This document shows positions 53,202 through 61,615 of a stretch of DNA of 64,000 nt, one piece after another. The DNA is taken from the NCBI RefSeq assembly GCF_024189295.1, contig NZ_JAIZEN010000001.1, positions 62,001 to 126,000 of the forward strand, written 5' to 3'. Made by a program: the position numbers and the translations under genes. The notes beneath the pieces were generated by a model, which saw nothing but the letters and a program-made list of their open reading frames with translations, did not search any database and was not told the origin of the DNA. The stretch comes from Halobacillus sp. A1. GTDB taxonomy: Bacteria; Bacillota; Bacilli; Bacillales; Halobacillaceae. The stretch's first letter is position 1, and each line of letters opens with the position of its first letter.

Positions 53202-54629
53202 ATGATGAGAAACTATTTGAAACATTATATTAACGGTGAATGGGTAGACTCTACCGGTTCAGAAACAGAAGTAGTCGTCAACCCGGCGACTGAAGAAGTC
53301 ATTGGGAACATCAGCTTAGGAACAAAAGAAGATTTAGATAAAGCAGTACAGGCAGCGCGTGACGCGTTTCCGGCATTTTCACAAACCACGAAAGAAGAAC
53401 GAGTAGAAATGCTCGAAAATATTGCGAAAGAATATGAAAATAGAAAAGATGAAATTATTGAAACCATCACGGACGAACTAGGATCTCCACTAGAGATCTC
53501 TGAGAAAGTACACTTCATGATGGGGTACAACCACTTTTCTCAAGCAGCAGAATCGCTGAAGAAATTTTCATTCACGGAAGACCACGGCGGTCATACGCGT
53601 GTGAAGGAATCAATTGGTGTCAGCGGTCTGATTACCCCGTGGAATTTCCCGACTAATCAGACATCCACAAAAATTGCGAGTGCGTTTGCGGCAGGAAGTC
53701 CTGTCATCTTGAAGCCCGCAGAGCAAACACCTTTTGCTGCGATTATTTTGGCTGAAATTTTTGATAAAGTCGGCGTTCCAAAAGGTGCCTTTAACCTGGT
53801 GAATGGATCAGGATCGGTCATTGGCGACGGAATCAGCTCCCATCCAGGTATTGATTTTGTATCCTTTACAGGTTCTGGAGCCACAGGTGAAAAAATTATG
53901 AAAAATGCTTCAGAAACGATAAAAAAAGTCGCACTTGAACTCGGCGGAAAATCACCGCTTGTCATCCTGGATGATGCGAATGTAGAGGACGCCGCAAAAG
54001 CAGCCGTCAGTCACATTGCAACAAATTCCGGCCAAGTCTGTTCTGCAGCCACCCGCACGTTAATTCCTTCCTCCATGAAGGAAGAGTTCGAGCAGGCAAT
54101 GAAGAAGGCATTGGAAGACTTTCCTGTCGGTGATCCACGTGAAGGTAATTACGTAGGTCCGCTCGTTTCCAAGAAGCAGTGGGATACGGTACAATCCTAT
54201 ATTGAAAAAGGGATGGAAGAAGGAGCAACTCTGCTTGTCGGAGGTTCCGGTAAACCAGAAGGACTCGATTTGGGATACTATACGAAGCCGACTATCTTTA
54301 CGGATGTCGACAATCAAATGGTCATCGCTCAGGAAGAAATCTTCGGACCTGTCATGACGGTGATCACCTATGACACGGTCGAAGAAGCCATTCAGATTTC
54401 TAACGATACGATTTATGGTCTGGCTGGATATGTATACGGAAAAGATCCAGAAACGCTTAGAAAAGTGGCCTCAAGCATCCGCGCAGGACGAGTGAAGGTC
54501 AATGATGCCGAAGCTGACTTTTCTTCACCGTTCGGAGGCTTTAAACAGTCTGGTATCGGAAGAGAGTGGGGCGACTTTGGAATTGAAGAATATCTTGAAG
54601 TGAAAACCATTTTAGGTTATCCGTCCTAA
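53202..54629 (+). CDS. NAD(P)-dependent aldehyde dehydrogenase
   Basis: The 475-residue enzyme has [51 protein letters not shown], the catalytic Glu in [12 protein letters not shown], the catalytic Cys in [26 protein letters not shown] and [24 protein letters not shown]. It is only distantly related to the GabD in this window. The substrate is not predictable; it resembles general detoxifying or betaine-aldehyde-like dehydrogenases. AAGGAGAAT precedes tandem ATGs at 53202 and 53205. It is monocistronic with a strong terminator. Confidence 0.88.
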   Translation: MMRNYLKHYINGEWVDSTGSETEVVVNPATEEVIGNISLGTKEDLDKAVQAARDAFPAFSQTTKEERVEMLENIAKEYENRKDEIIETITDELGSPLEISEKVHFMMGYNHFSQAAESLKKFSFTEDHGGHTRVKESIGVSGLITPWNFPTNQTSTKIASAFAAGSPVILKPAEQTPFAAIILAEIFDKVGVPKGAFNLVNGSGSVIGDGISSHPGIDFVSFTGSGATGEKIMKNASETIKKVALELGGKSPLVILDDANVEDAAKAAVSHIATNSGQVCSAATRTLIPSSMKEEFEQAMKKALEDFPVGDPREGNYVGPLVSKKQWDTVQSYIEKGMEEGATLLVGGSGKPEGLDLGYYTKPTIFTDVDNQMVIAQEEIFGPVMTVITYDTVEEAIQISNDTIYGLAGYVYGKDPETLRKVASSIRAGRVKVNDAEADFSSPFGGFKQSGIGREWGDFGIEEYLEVKTILGYPS

Positions 54630-54670
54630 AGAGATGAGCGACCCATGTACTTCAAATAATAAATTTACCT

Positions 54671-54709
54671 GCCTGTCCCTTGGTGTGAAATGAGGGGCAG
54701 GCGTTTTTT
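54671..54709 (+). terminator. Terminator after the aldehyde dehydrogenase
   Basis: GCCTGTCCCT pairs with AGGGGCAGGC, followed by GTTTTTTG. Confidence 0.85.
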
Positions 54710-54831
54710 GTGAAAGGGTTCCATACTAAGGAAAAATAAAGGTAGGCAGGGTAAGAACGCACAAAAATGTTTTACGTATGATTATGAAGGAATACTATGT
54801 ATCGTAGTTATTTTTGGAGAGGAGTGGTGGA

Positions 54832-55560
54832 ATGGGCAAATTTATAATTAATCTAATCGCTTACCTTCTCGTGATCACCGTTAATGGGCTTGCTAATGCT
54901 TTACCTCTTAATGGACAAACGACAGGTGACATTTCAAATAGGCTTAACGTGCTGTTTACTCCGGCGGGATATGTGTTTAGTATATGGGGATTCATTTACA
55001 TCCTCCTTGGTATTTGGATCATTTCGCAATTTCCTTCAAGCCGCCGAAACCTACCTGTTTACCAGACCACGAGCTTTCTTTTTGTATTAAGCAGTATTCT
55101 GAACAGCCTTTGGATTTTTATGTGGCACTATGAATTTTTTGGTCTCTCGGTCATTGTGATGCTTCTTTTACTGACGACCTTGATCCGTTTATATGTTAAA
55201 GCAAAAGCCGCAGATGCATCTTTCCTTGAATTACTTCCTTTCTCAGTCTATCTTGGCTGGATCAGCGTCGCCACGATCACCAATATCAGTTACTATTTGA
55301 CTTACATTGGCTGGAACGGGTTTGGAATCTCAGAGTCGATCTGGACTTTCGTGCTATTAATTGTGGCTGTAACACTGGCTCTTTATTTCATGAGAAGTGA
55401 AAAGGATTGGGTATACCCGCTCGTTTTCGTCTGGGCATTCATCGGCATTGGTGTTAAAAACGACGTCGCTGAAGTGCCGTTAGTCGTTTACTCATCCTAT
55501 ATCCTGGCAACCGGTCTTTTCCTTATCACCTTTATATACGCATTGAAGTTAAGAAAATAA
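54832..55560 (+). CDS. TspO/MBR-like multispanning membrane protein
   Basis: The 242-residue protein has about seven hydrophobic segments and an N-terminal NGLANALPLNGQTTGDISNRLNVLFTPAGYVFSIWGFIYILL. The FTPAGYVFSIWGxIY motif recalls the TspO/MBR tryptophan-rich family, though this group is longer than classical TspO (about 160 residues). Trp residues are frequent. ATG 54832 with GGAGAGGAG is chosen over the GTG at 54814. Its role is unknown; no carotenoid or haem genes are near. Confidence 0.75.
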   Translation: MGKFIINLIAYLLVITVNGLANALPLNGQTTGDISNRLNVLFTPAGYVFSIWGFIYILLGIWIISQFPSSRRNLPVYQTTSFLFVLSSILNSLWIFMWHYEFFGLSVIVMLLLLTTLIRLYVKAKAADASFLELLPFSVYLGWISVATITNISYYLTYIGWNGFGISESIWTFVLLIVAVTLALYFMRSEKDWVYPLVFVWAFIGIGVKNDVAEVPLVVYSSYILATGLFLITFIYALKLRK

Positions 55561-55607
55561 TTGTCGTGTTCCATTGTGGCATTGTGAAAATGAGTTTTTC
55601 CTAGGTA

Positions 55608-55642
55608 GCGTGGCGAGTCTAATCAGTCTTGCCGCGTTTTTC
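55608..55642 (+). terminator. Terminator after the TspO-like gene
   Basis: GCGTGGCGAG pairs with CTTGCCGCG with a mismatch, followed by TTTTTC. Confidence 0.75.
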
Positions 55643-55704
55643 TTTATGCAGTCTGGGTGAAATCTATAATCATAACTCAAGAACATGGGTAAATTAACTT
55701 TTTA

Positions 55705-55718
55705 TGTTAGCGTTTACA
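55705..55718. promoter_or_regulatory. cre site (CcpA binding)
   Basis: TGTTAGCGTTTACA matches every fixed position of TGWNANCGNTNWCA. It lies 121 bp upstream of the -35 box, so the repression mechanism is not obvious unless a second promoter exists near 55727 (TTGACA). Confidence 0.75.
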
Positions 55719-55770
55719 TCGTTGTTTTGACAATATAATTCAGTATAAAGTCTTTCATTTTGCACCTTTA

Positions 55771-55785
55771 AGAAACCGGTTTACT
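55771..55785. promoter_or_regulatory. Secondary LacI-type operator
   Basis: AGAAACCGGTTTACT has the same GAAACCGGTTT core as the main operator, 120 bp upstream of it. DNA looping between the two is possible. Confidence 0.65.
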
Positions 55786-55825
55786 AAGAAACTTGTTAGT
55801 TTTTTGAATTTTTATAAAAAAACTA

Positions 55826-55854
55826 TTGAAAACGGATACATATACCCTTATAAT
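55826..55854 (+). promoter_or_regulatory. Sigma-A promoter of the sugar ABC operon
   Basis: TTGAAA (55826-55831) and TATAAT (55849-55854) are separated by 17 bp. The main operator lies about 37 bp downstream. Confidence 0.8.
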
Positions 55855-55890
55855 CAACTTAAGTTATCAAATCACTTGATTTTTTTTAAT

Positions 55891-55916
55891 CATTAACGAA
55901 ACCGGTTTCGTTAATG
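55891..55916. promoter_or_regulatory. Main LacI-type operator, 26-bp perfect palindrome
   Basis: The palindrome is centred on AACGAAACCGGTTTCGTT and extends perfectly to 26 bp. The central CG and AAACCGGTTT core are typical LacI-family operator features. It lies downstream of the promoter, so repression by roadblock is likely, with the LacI protein at 59149 as the candidate binder. Confidence 0.85.
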
Positions 55917-55962
55917 GGATGATCGTTTCCTTGGTTATTTAAAATGGAGGGGGAAAGACATA

Positions 55963-57237
55963 ATGAAATTGAAAAAAAGTTTACTTTCTGGCTTACTGTT
56001 GAGTATGAGTGCGTTACTTATCGCTTGTGGTGGAGATGAAGATTCAGCTTCAGGTGAAGGCAAGGATGTTACATTGGATTTCTGGGTTTTTGGAGCTACC
56101 AATTATGAAGATTTAGCAAAAGAGTACGAGGAAGAAAACCCTGATGTGAAAATTAATATTAAAACATCTGAATTAGAAGATCATCATAACAGTCTTTTTA
56201 CTGCAATATCTGCAGGTACTGGAGCTCCTGATTTAACTATGATCGAAGTCGACCAGCTGGATCGATATAGAGAAGCTCAAGATCGTTTCACTAATATGTA
56301 TGACTTAGGCGCGGACGAAATTGAAGACCAATACTTAGACTGGAAATGGAACATGGCAGCAAATGGGGAAGGTGATTTCCTTTTCGGACTTCCGACTGAT
56401 ATCGGACCAAAAGCGATGTATTACCATAGCGAAGTTTTTGAAAATGCAGGTCTTCCAACAGATCCAGATGAAGTGAGCGAATTGATTTCAACACCTGAAG
56501 AGTTCGCGGATGCGGCGGATAAAGTGTTAGAAGCTACAGATAAACCTATGGTCGATAGTATGGAAATGGCTTTCCGAGCAAATATGGATGCGTTAGAACA
56601 AAGTTATTTTAATCGTGATGGCGAATTACTGATTAGTGAGAATAACGGTGTGAAAGACGCTTACGATTATGCGGTTGAATTACATGAACAAGGGTATGTG
56701 AGTGACTTTGAAATGTGGACTCCTGAATGGGGAGATGCTTTGAACAAAGGAAGCTTCGGCGTTGAAATGGCTCCTGCCTGGCTGAAGGGCTATATGACAG
56801 AAAATGCACCCGAAGCTGCTGGAGATTGGCGCGTGACTACCCTTCCTAGTGACTTTGCCGGGAACTGGGGAGGCTCTTATGTAGCTATTCCTAAAGAGAC
56901 AGAACACAGTGAAGAAGCTTATGAATTCTCCAAGTGGCTGTTATCACCAGAGAATCAATTGGAATCTTTCACAGAAAGCGGTCTTTTCCCTTCTACACCA
57001 GAAACATATGAAATGGAAGAATTCACATCAAACTCTGATGAGTATTTCGGCGGACAAAACACAGCAGAATATTTTGCTGAAGCAGCTAAAGAAATTCCTG
57101 AAGTTTATAAAGGACCTAAGTATGTAACGGTTAATAATGAAGTATTGACTGCGCTTAGAAACGTTCAAGAAGGTGGAGATCCTGAGCAGGAATGGGAAGA
57201 AGCTGTGGAACGTATCGAAGGGTTAATTGATCGATAA
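55963..57237 (+). CDS. Sugar ABC transporter substrate-binding lipoprotein
   Basis: The 424-residue family 1 solute-binding protein has a lipobox LIAC (C22) and a short acidic linker. Its mature part starts VTLDFWVFGATNYEDLAKEYEEENPDVKINI, with FTAISAGTGAPDLTMIEVDQ, DIGPKAMYYHSEVFENAGLP and NWGGSYVAIPKETEHSEEAYEFSKWLLSPENQ. It should capture an oligosaccharide; the downstream GH1 and GH16 genes suggest beta-glucan fragments such as laminari-oligosaccharides. AATGGAGGGGG precedes ATG 55963. Confidence 0.9.
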   Translation: MKLKKSLLSGLLLSMSALLIACGGDEDSASGEGKDVTLDFWVFGATNYEDLAKEYEEENPDVKINIKTSELEDHHNSLFTAISAGTGAPDLTMIEVDQLDRYREAQDRFTNMYDLGADEIEDQYLDWKWNMAANGEGDFLFGLPTDIGPKAMYYHSEVFENAGLPTDPDEVSELISTPEEFADAADKVLEATDKPMVDSMEMAFRANMDALEQSYFNRDGELLISENNGVKDAYDYAVELHEQGYVSDFEMWTPEWGDALNKGSFGVEMAPAWLKGYMTENAPEAAGDWRVTTLPSDFAGNWGGSYVAIPKETEHSEEAYEFSKWLLSPENQLESFTESGLFPSTPETYEMEEFTSNSDEYFGGQNTAEYFAEAAKEIPEVYKGPKYVTVNNEVLTALRNVQEGGDPEQEWEEAVERIEGLIDR

Positions 57238-57247
57238 TTTACAAGGA

Positions 57248-57273
57248 GGGTCGGATGAATTTCAATCTGACCC
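57248..57273 (+). terminator. Intercistronic hairpin after the binding-protein gene
   Basis: GGGTCGGAT and ATCTGACCC form a 9-bp stem with one wobble, followed by TTTCT. Partial termination here would raise binding protein over permease, a common arrangement. Confidence 0.6.
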
Positions 57274-57296
57274 TTTCTATGTAAGGAGGTAGAAAA

Positions 57297-58244
57297 GTGG
57301 AAAGTGTAGAAAAACAACAGCATGTCTCCTCTGCGAAAGAGAGTCGATTGTCTGAGAAGAAGAAAGATATGCTCTCCGGTTATTTGTATGTTGCTCCATT
57401 CTTTATCATCTTTGGAATTATCGGTCTTTATCCTGCCGTATTCAGTATTGTTCTTGCTTTTCAAGAGTGGAATGGTCTTGGGGAAATGGACTTTGTAGGG
57501 TTGAGAAACTTTACGGTCGTCCTGCAGGATCCACTATTTTGGAAATCTTTATATAACACGGTCATTATCGGACTGATGGGAACCGCTCCTCAGCTGATTG
57601 TCGGTCTTATTCTAGCATATTTCCTGAATATGGCTGCGGTACGATTTACTAATTTTTTCAGAGTGACGATATTTATGCCGTATATTACCTCCATGGTAGC
57701 TGTCGCATTGGTGTTCGGAGTGTTTTTCAGCAGCAATGAAACAGCTCTCGCTAACTATGTTATTGGCTGGTTTGGTATTGATCCGGTCAGCTGGAAAACG
57801 TCAGAGTGGGGAGCGAAATTCGCCATTTCCCTTATGGTCTTCTGGCGCTGGGTCGGATATAATACGATCATTTACTTAGCAGGACTGCAAAGTATTCCGA
57901 AACATTTGTATGAAGCAGCGACAATCGATGGGGCTAATAAAGTTCAGCAGTTCATGCACATTACGATTCCTTTGCTGAAACCATTCATTCTGCTGACCGT
58001 TTTTATGGCAACTGTAGGAGCGCTTCAATTATTTGCTGAGCCTACTGTATTTTTAGGTAGTTCTGCCTTTACACGTGATGAAGCGATGACGGTGGTTATG
58101 TACTTATACAGAGATGCGTTTAGCTTAGGTTCCTTCGGTACAGCTTCAGCAACAGCAATTTTATTGCTGATCATCATCGTAGGTGCAGCAGCTCTGAATA
58201 CATGGCTGACATCCGGGGCCGGACGCAGAAAGAAGGGGGCTTAG
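57297..58244 (+). CDS. Sugar ABC transporter permease (MalF-like)
   Basis: The 315-residue permease has six membrane segments after a charged N-terminus. MLSGYLYVAPFFIIFGIIGLYPAVFSIVLAFQEWNG opens the first. The cytoplasmic EAA loop reads YEAATIDGANKVQQFMHITIPLLKP, contacting the ATPase. The start is GTG 57297 with AAGGAGG 9 bp upstream. It lies 3 bp before the second permease. No ATPase gene is in the locus, so a shared MsmX-type ATPase is expected. Confidence 0.9.
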   Translation: MESVEKQQHVSSAKESRLSEKKKDMLSGYLYVAPFFIIFGIIGLYPAVFSIVLAFQEWNGLGEMDFVGLRNFTVVLQDPLFWKSLYNTVIIGLMGTAPQLIVGLILAYFLNMAAVRFTNFFRVTIFMPYITSMVAVALVFGVFFSSNETALANYVIGWFGIDPVSWKTSEWGAKFAISLMVFWRWVGYNTIIYLAGLQSIPKHLYEAATIDGANKVQQFMHITIPLLKPFILLTVFMATVGALQLFAEPTVFLGSSAFTRDEAMTVVMYLYRDAFSLGSFGTASATAILLLIIIVGAAALNTWLTSGAGRRKKGA

Positions 58245-58247
58245 AGA

Positions 58248-59087
58248 ATGAGCGAGCATGTAAAGAAAAGGTTCAAGCGTGGAAACATTCCCGTATATAT
58301 CGCGTTAGGATTCGCCTCTGCTTTGTCTATTTTCCCGTTTTACTGGATGTTTGTAATGGCTACCCAGCCAAGCGCTGCGTATAATTCCATTCCTCCGACA
58401 TTGCTTCCTGGTGGAATGCTGATTGAAAACTTTCAGAAAGTATTAAACACGATTCCATTTTTTCAGGCGATGTGGAACACGATTCTGTTGTGTTCAGTCG
58501 TTACGATTATTGTTCTATTGATTAGTTCACTGTCGGGATTCGCCTTTGCTAAATTTTCATTTCCCGGCAAAAACTTTTTGTTCATATGTATTCTTTTAAC
58601 GATGGTCATCCCTCCTCAATTAGGGTTGATCCCGCAATACTACCTGATTTCTCAATTAGGGTGGCTGGATACGTTATTTGGAGCAGGGGTTTTGTTCTTA
58701 TTAAACCCGCTAGGTATCTTTCTCATGCGTCAATATATCAGCGAATCTGTACCAGATGAACTGATCGAAGCGGCTAAATTAGATGGCTGCTCAAACTTCA
58801 GAATTTACCGGAGTATTGTGCTTCCTATTATAAAACCGGCCTTTGCTACGCTTGGGATTATCGTGTTTACACTCGTGTGGGGAGAATTCTTATGGCAGTT
58901 CACGGTTCTGAGAGATCCTTCTTCTTACACTTTACAAGTGGCGCTGGCTTCTTTAAACAACTCATTCAATGTAGATTTTGGTATGTTGCTTTCCGGTGTG
59001 TTCTGGGCAACTGTTCCATTGGTTGTGATTTTCCTTATTTTCAATAAATGGTTCATCTCCAGTATTACGGAAGGCTCAATTAAATAA
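58248..59087 (+). CDS. Sugar ABC transporter permease (MalG-like)
   Basis: The 279-residue permease has six membrane segments and the EAA loop LIEAAKLDGCSNFRIYRSIVLPIIKPAFATLGI. LFICILLTMVIPPQLGLIPQYYLISQLGWLDT is typical of the MalG half. It forms a heterodimer with the preceding protein. The frame starts 3 bp after the upstream stop codon. Confidence 0.9.
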   Translation: MSEHVKKRFKRGNIPVYIALGFASALSIFPFYWMFVMATQPSAAYNSIPPTLLPGGMLIENFQKVLNTIPFFQAMWNTILLCSVVTIIVLLISSLSGFAFAKFSFPGKNFLFICILLTMVIPPQLGLIPQYYLISQLGWLDTLFGAGVLFLLNPLGIFLMRQYISESVPDELIEAAKLDGCSNFRIYRSIVLPIIKPAFATLGIIVFTLVWGEFLWQFTVLRDPSSYTLQVALASLNNSFNVDFGMLLSGVFWATVPLVVIFLIFNKWFISSITEGSIK

Positions 59088-59148
59088 GCGAGCTACTCTA
59101 GCCGATTGTTGATACAATAAATTGAGATAGCAGTTTCTAAGGAGAGGT

Positions 59149-60168
59149 ATGAAGATGGATTTAACAATAAAAGATATAGCAAAAATGGCTGGTGTATCTC
59201 CTGCTACTGTTTCAAAGATTATCAACAATTATGGCGGTATCAGTGAGCCGACAAGAGAGAAAGTTTATAAAATCATGCAGGATACAAAGTACCAGCCGAC
59301 GTTCTCAGCGAAATCGCTGGCAACTAAAAAATCGAATTTAATCGGCTTGATTTATGCCGGGAAAATCAATGTGGACTTTAAGCACCCCTTTTTCAATGAA
59401 GTCGTGAATACCTTTAAGAAAACAGTGGGGGCACAAGGATATGATCTCCTTTTATTTTCCAACGAAAAATTTTACGAGGGAGAAAGTAAGTATTTGGAGC
59501 GGTGCAAACATTTCCACGTCGATGGTTGTTTGATTATAGCTGGGGATGAGATTGAAGAGGCCGTCCATGAAATCGCCGAAAGCAATATTCCATGTATCGG
59601 TATCGACCTTAAACTGGAAGGTCCGAACTCAAGCTATATCATGACGGATAATGCGAAAATCGGCTTAAAGGTTGTCGAGTTTTTCTATTTAAATCAAATA
59701 AGAAAAGTGGCTTATATAGGCGGTAAACAGAATTCACATGTGGCGAGTATCCGCAATCAGGGATATATCGATGCAATGCAGCAATTTGGACTGCCTATAA
59801 AAGACGAATGGGTGAAGTTTGGGGATTTCTTCGAGGAAAGCGGCTATGAAGCTATGAAAGAAATCTTGCAAACGAAAGAATTACCACAAGCCGTTTTTGC
59901 AGCATCAGATATGATGGCCCTTGGAGCGCTTAAAGCCATCAAGGAAAAAGGATTATCGGTTCCTGAAGACATTCAATTGATCGGCTGTGACGACATTGAA
60001 GCTTGCCGATACAGTGACCCGCCACTCACAACAGTCAAGCAAGATAAACAGAAATTAGGGAAACTGGCTGCTACAATGCTGAATGACCTCATCCTGGATC
60101 ATAATGACATTCGCCCGGTGAAAGTGGATCCAGAGCTTGTGGTTCGTTCATCCAGTATAGAAAGCTAG
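59149..60168 (+). CDS. LacI family transcriptional regulator
   Basis: The 339-residue repressor begins with a LacI helix-turn-helix (LTIKDIAKMAGVSPATVSKIINNYGGISEPTREKVYKIM), followed by a periplasmic-binding-like sugar domain with NLIGLIYAG, FNEVVNTFKKTVGAQGYDLLLFSNE, FAASDMMALGALKAI and IQLIGCDDIEACRYSDPPLTTV. It most likely binds the AAACCGGTTT palindromes before the binding-protein gene and before the GH16 gene, releasing them on a glucan-derived sugar. AAGGAGAGG precedes ATG 59149. Confidence 0.9.
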   Translation: MKMDLTIKDIAKMAGVSPATVSKIINNYGGISEPTREKVYKIMQDTKYQPTFSAKSLATKKSNLIGLIYAGKINVDFKHPFFNEVVNTFKKTVGAQGYDLLLFSNEKFYEGESKYLERCKHFHVDGCLIIAGDEIEEAVHEIAESNIPCIGIDLKLEGPNSSYIMTDNAKIGLKVVEFFYLNQIRKVAYIGGKQNSHVASIRNQGYIDAMQQFGLPIKDEWVKFGDFFEESGYEAMKEILQTKELPQAVFAASDMMALGALKAIKEKGLSVPEDIQLIGCDDIEACRYSDPPLTTVKQDKQKLGKLAATMLNDLILDHNDIRPVKVDPELVVRSSSIES

Positions 60169-60199
60169 TCCCACTTACGTTCATGATGGAGGTTATCAT

Positions 60200-61546
60200 A
60201 TGACAACAATAGAATTTTCGAAAGAATTAAAGTGGGGAGCTGCAACAGCTTCCTATCAAATTGAAGGAGCAGCTAATGAAGACGGGAGAAGTCCTTCTAT
60301 ATGGGACACTTTCTCTCATACTCCTGGAAATGTAAAAAACGGAGACACTGGAGATCATGCCTGCAACAGTTATCATTTATATAAAGAAGATGTCCAGCAT
60401 TTAAAAGACCTTGGAATCGATATTTACCGATTTTCGATTTCCTGGTCGAGAGTCATGCCTGAAGGAACAGGGAGCTTGAATCCTGCTGGGGTAGCTTATT
60501 ACCGAAACTTGATCACAGAGCTGCTCAAATATGATATTGAACCGATGATCACCCTTTACCACTGGGATCTGCCTCAAGTCCTGCAGGATAAAGGGGGCTG
60601 GGAGAACCGTGCCACAATAGACGCTTTTAACGAATATGCTGAAGCGATGTTTAAGGAATTCGGTGATCAAGTGAAGAACTGGATTACGATCAATGAACCA
60701 TGGTGTGCGTCGTTTTTGTCCAATTTCTTAGGAATCCACGCTCCTGGAAAAAAAGATTTACAAGCGGCTGTCGATGTATCTCACCATCTGCTTACAGCCC
60801 ATGGTAAAGCTGTTCAGTCTTTTAGAGAACTTGTACCTGATGGAGAAATAGGCTATGCACCAAACTTAGGCTGGCTGGAACCATTTAGTCCGGCAGCTGA
60901 AGATCAAGATGCGTGTCGTCGTGGGATGCTGTGGCAGAAAGAGTGGTTTATGGATCCCGTTTTTAAAGGATCATATCCAGAGGAATTGATTCAGATTTTT
61001 AAAGAGCATGACGCTGTACTGCATATCGAAGAAGGAGATCTAGAACTGATTTCTCAGCCGATTGATTTTTATGGCATCAACTATTATACAGGCAGTCTTG
61101 GCCGTCATAATGATGAGGCGGGAATGTTTCAGGTCGAGGAAGTTCCTCTTGATTATCGGCAAACGGACATTGGCTGGCCGATTTATGCGGATGGCTTTTA
61201 TAAAGCTTTGAAGAATTTGAACGAAACCTACGGCGACGTTCCTATTTATATTACGGAAAATGGGGCTTGCTATAATCATGGAGTAGAAGATGGAAAAGTA
61301 AATGACCAGGAACGCATTGACTACTTAAAGCAGCACTTAACTTCTCTGCATCGAGCAATCAAAGCGGGTGTGCCGATTAAAGGGTATCTCGTGTGGTCAC
61401 TGCTGGATAATTTCGAATGGGCTGAAGGTTACGAGAAGAGATTCGGTATTATTCACATCAACTTTGATACTTTCGAAAGAACGAGGAAGGAAAGCTACTA
61501 TTGGTATAAGAACACGGTCGAAAATAAGAGATTTGAGATTACTTAA
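60200..61546 (+). CDS. GH1 beta-glucosidase (cytoplasmic)
   Basis: The 448-residue GH1 enzyme hydrolyses beta-glucosides released by import. It starts KELKWGAATASYQIEGAANEDGRSPSIWDTF. The acid/base is E166 in ITINEPW and the nucleophile E353 in YITENGACYN. The C-terminal GYLVWSLLDNFEWAEGYEKRFG is the GH1 signature. It lacks 6-phospho-sugar motifs seen in BglA/BglH-type 6-phospho-beta-glucosidases, in line with an ABC rather than PTS importer. GGAGG precedes ATG 60200. Confidence 0.92.
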   Translation: MTTIEFSKELKWGAATASYQIEGAANEDGRSPSIWDTFSHTPGNVKNGDTGDHACNSYHLYKEDVQHLKDLGIDIYRFSISWSRVMPEGTGSLNPAGVAYYRNLITELLKYDIEPMITLYHWDLPQVLQDKGGWENRATIDAFNEYAEAMFKEFGDQVKNWITINEPWCASFLSNFLGIHAPGKKDLQAAVDVSHHLLTAHGKAVQSFRELVPDGEIGYAPNLGWLEPFSPAAEDQDACRRGMLWQKEWFMDPVFKGSYPEELIQIFKEHDAVLHIEEGDLELISQPIDFYGINYYTGSLGRHNDEAGMFQVEEVPLDYRQTDIGWPIYADGFYKALKNLNETYGDVPIYITENGACYNHGVEDGKVNDQERIDYLKQHLTSLHRAIKAGVPIKGYLVWSLLDNFEWAEGYEKRFGIIHINFDTFERTRKESYYWYKNTVENKRFEIT

Positions 61547-61560
61547 TTTTTTTGTTCGTT

Positions 61561-61575
61561 GACGAAACCGGTTTC
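61561..61575. promoter_or_regulatory. LacI-type operator before the GH16 gene
   Basis: GACGAAACCGGTTTCC shares 12 bp (CGAAACCGGTTT) with the main operator. It lies 41 bp before the GH16 start, linking the secreted glucanase to the same repressor. Confidence 0.75.
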
Positions 61576-61615
61576 CCTGCTACTAAAATATAAGCTCATT
61601 CTAAGGAGGAGTAAT

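Larger units (their letters stand above)
55643..55962. other. Control region of the beta-glucan locus
   Basis: It carries a cre site, a LacI-type half-operator, a sigma-A promoter and a perfect LacI-type palindrome, all listed separately. No gene is present. Confidence 0.7.

Noticed and set aside
55727-55749. TTGACA followed by TATAAA as a promoter
   Set aside because: The spacing is only about 11 bp; the pair at 55826/55849 with 17 bp is far better.
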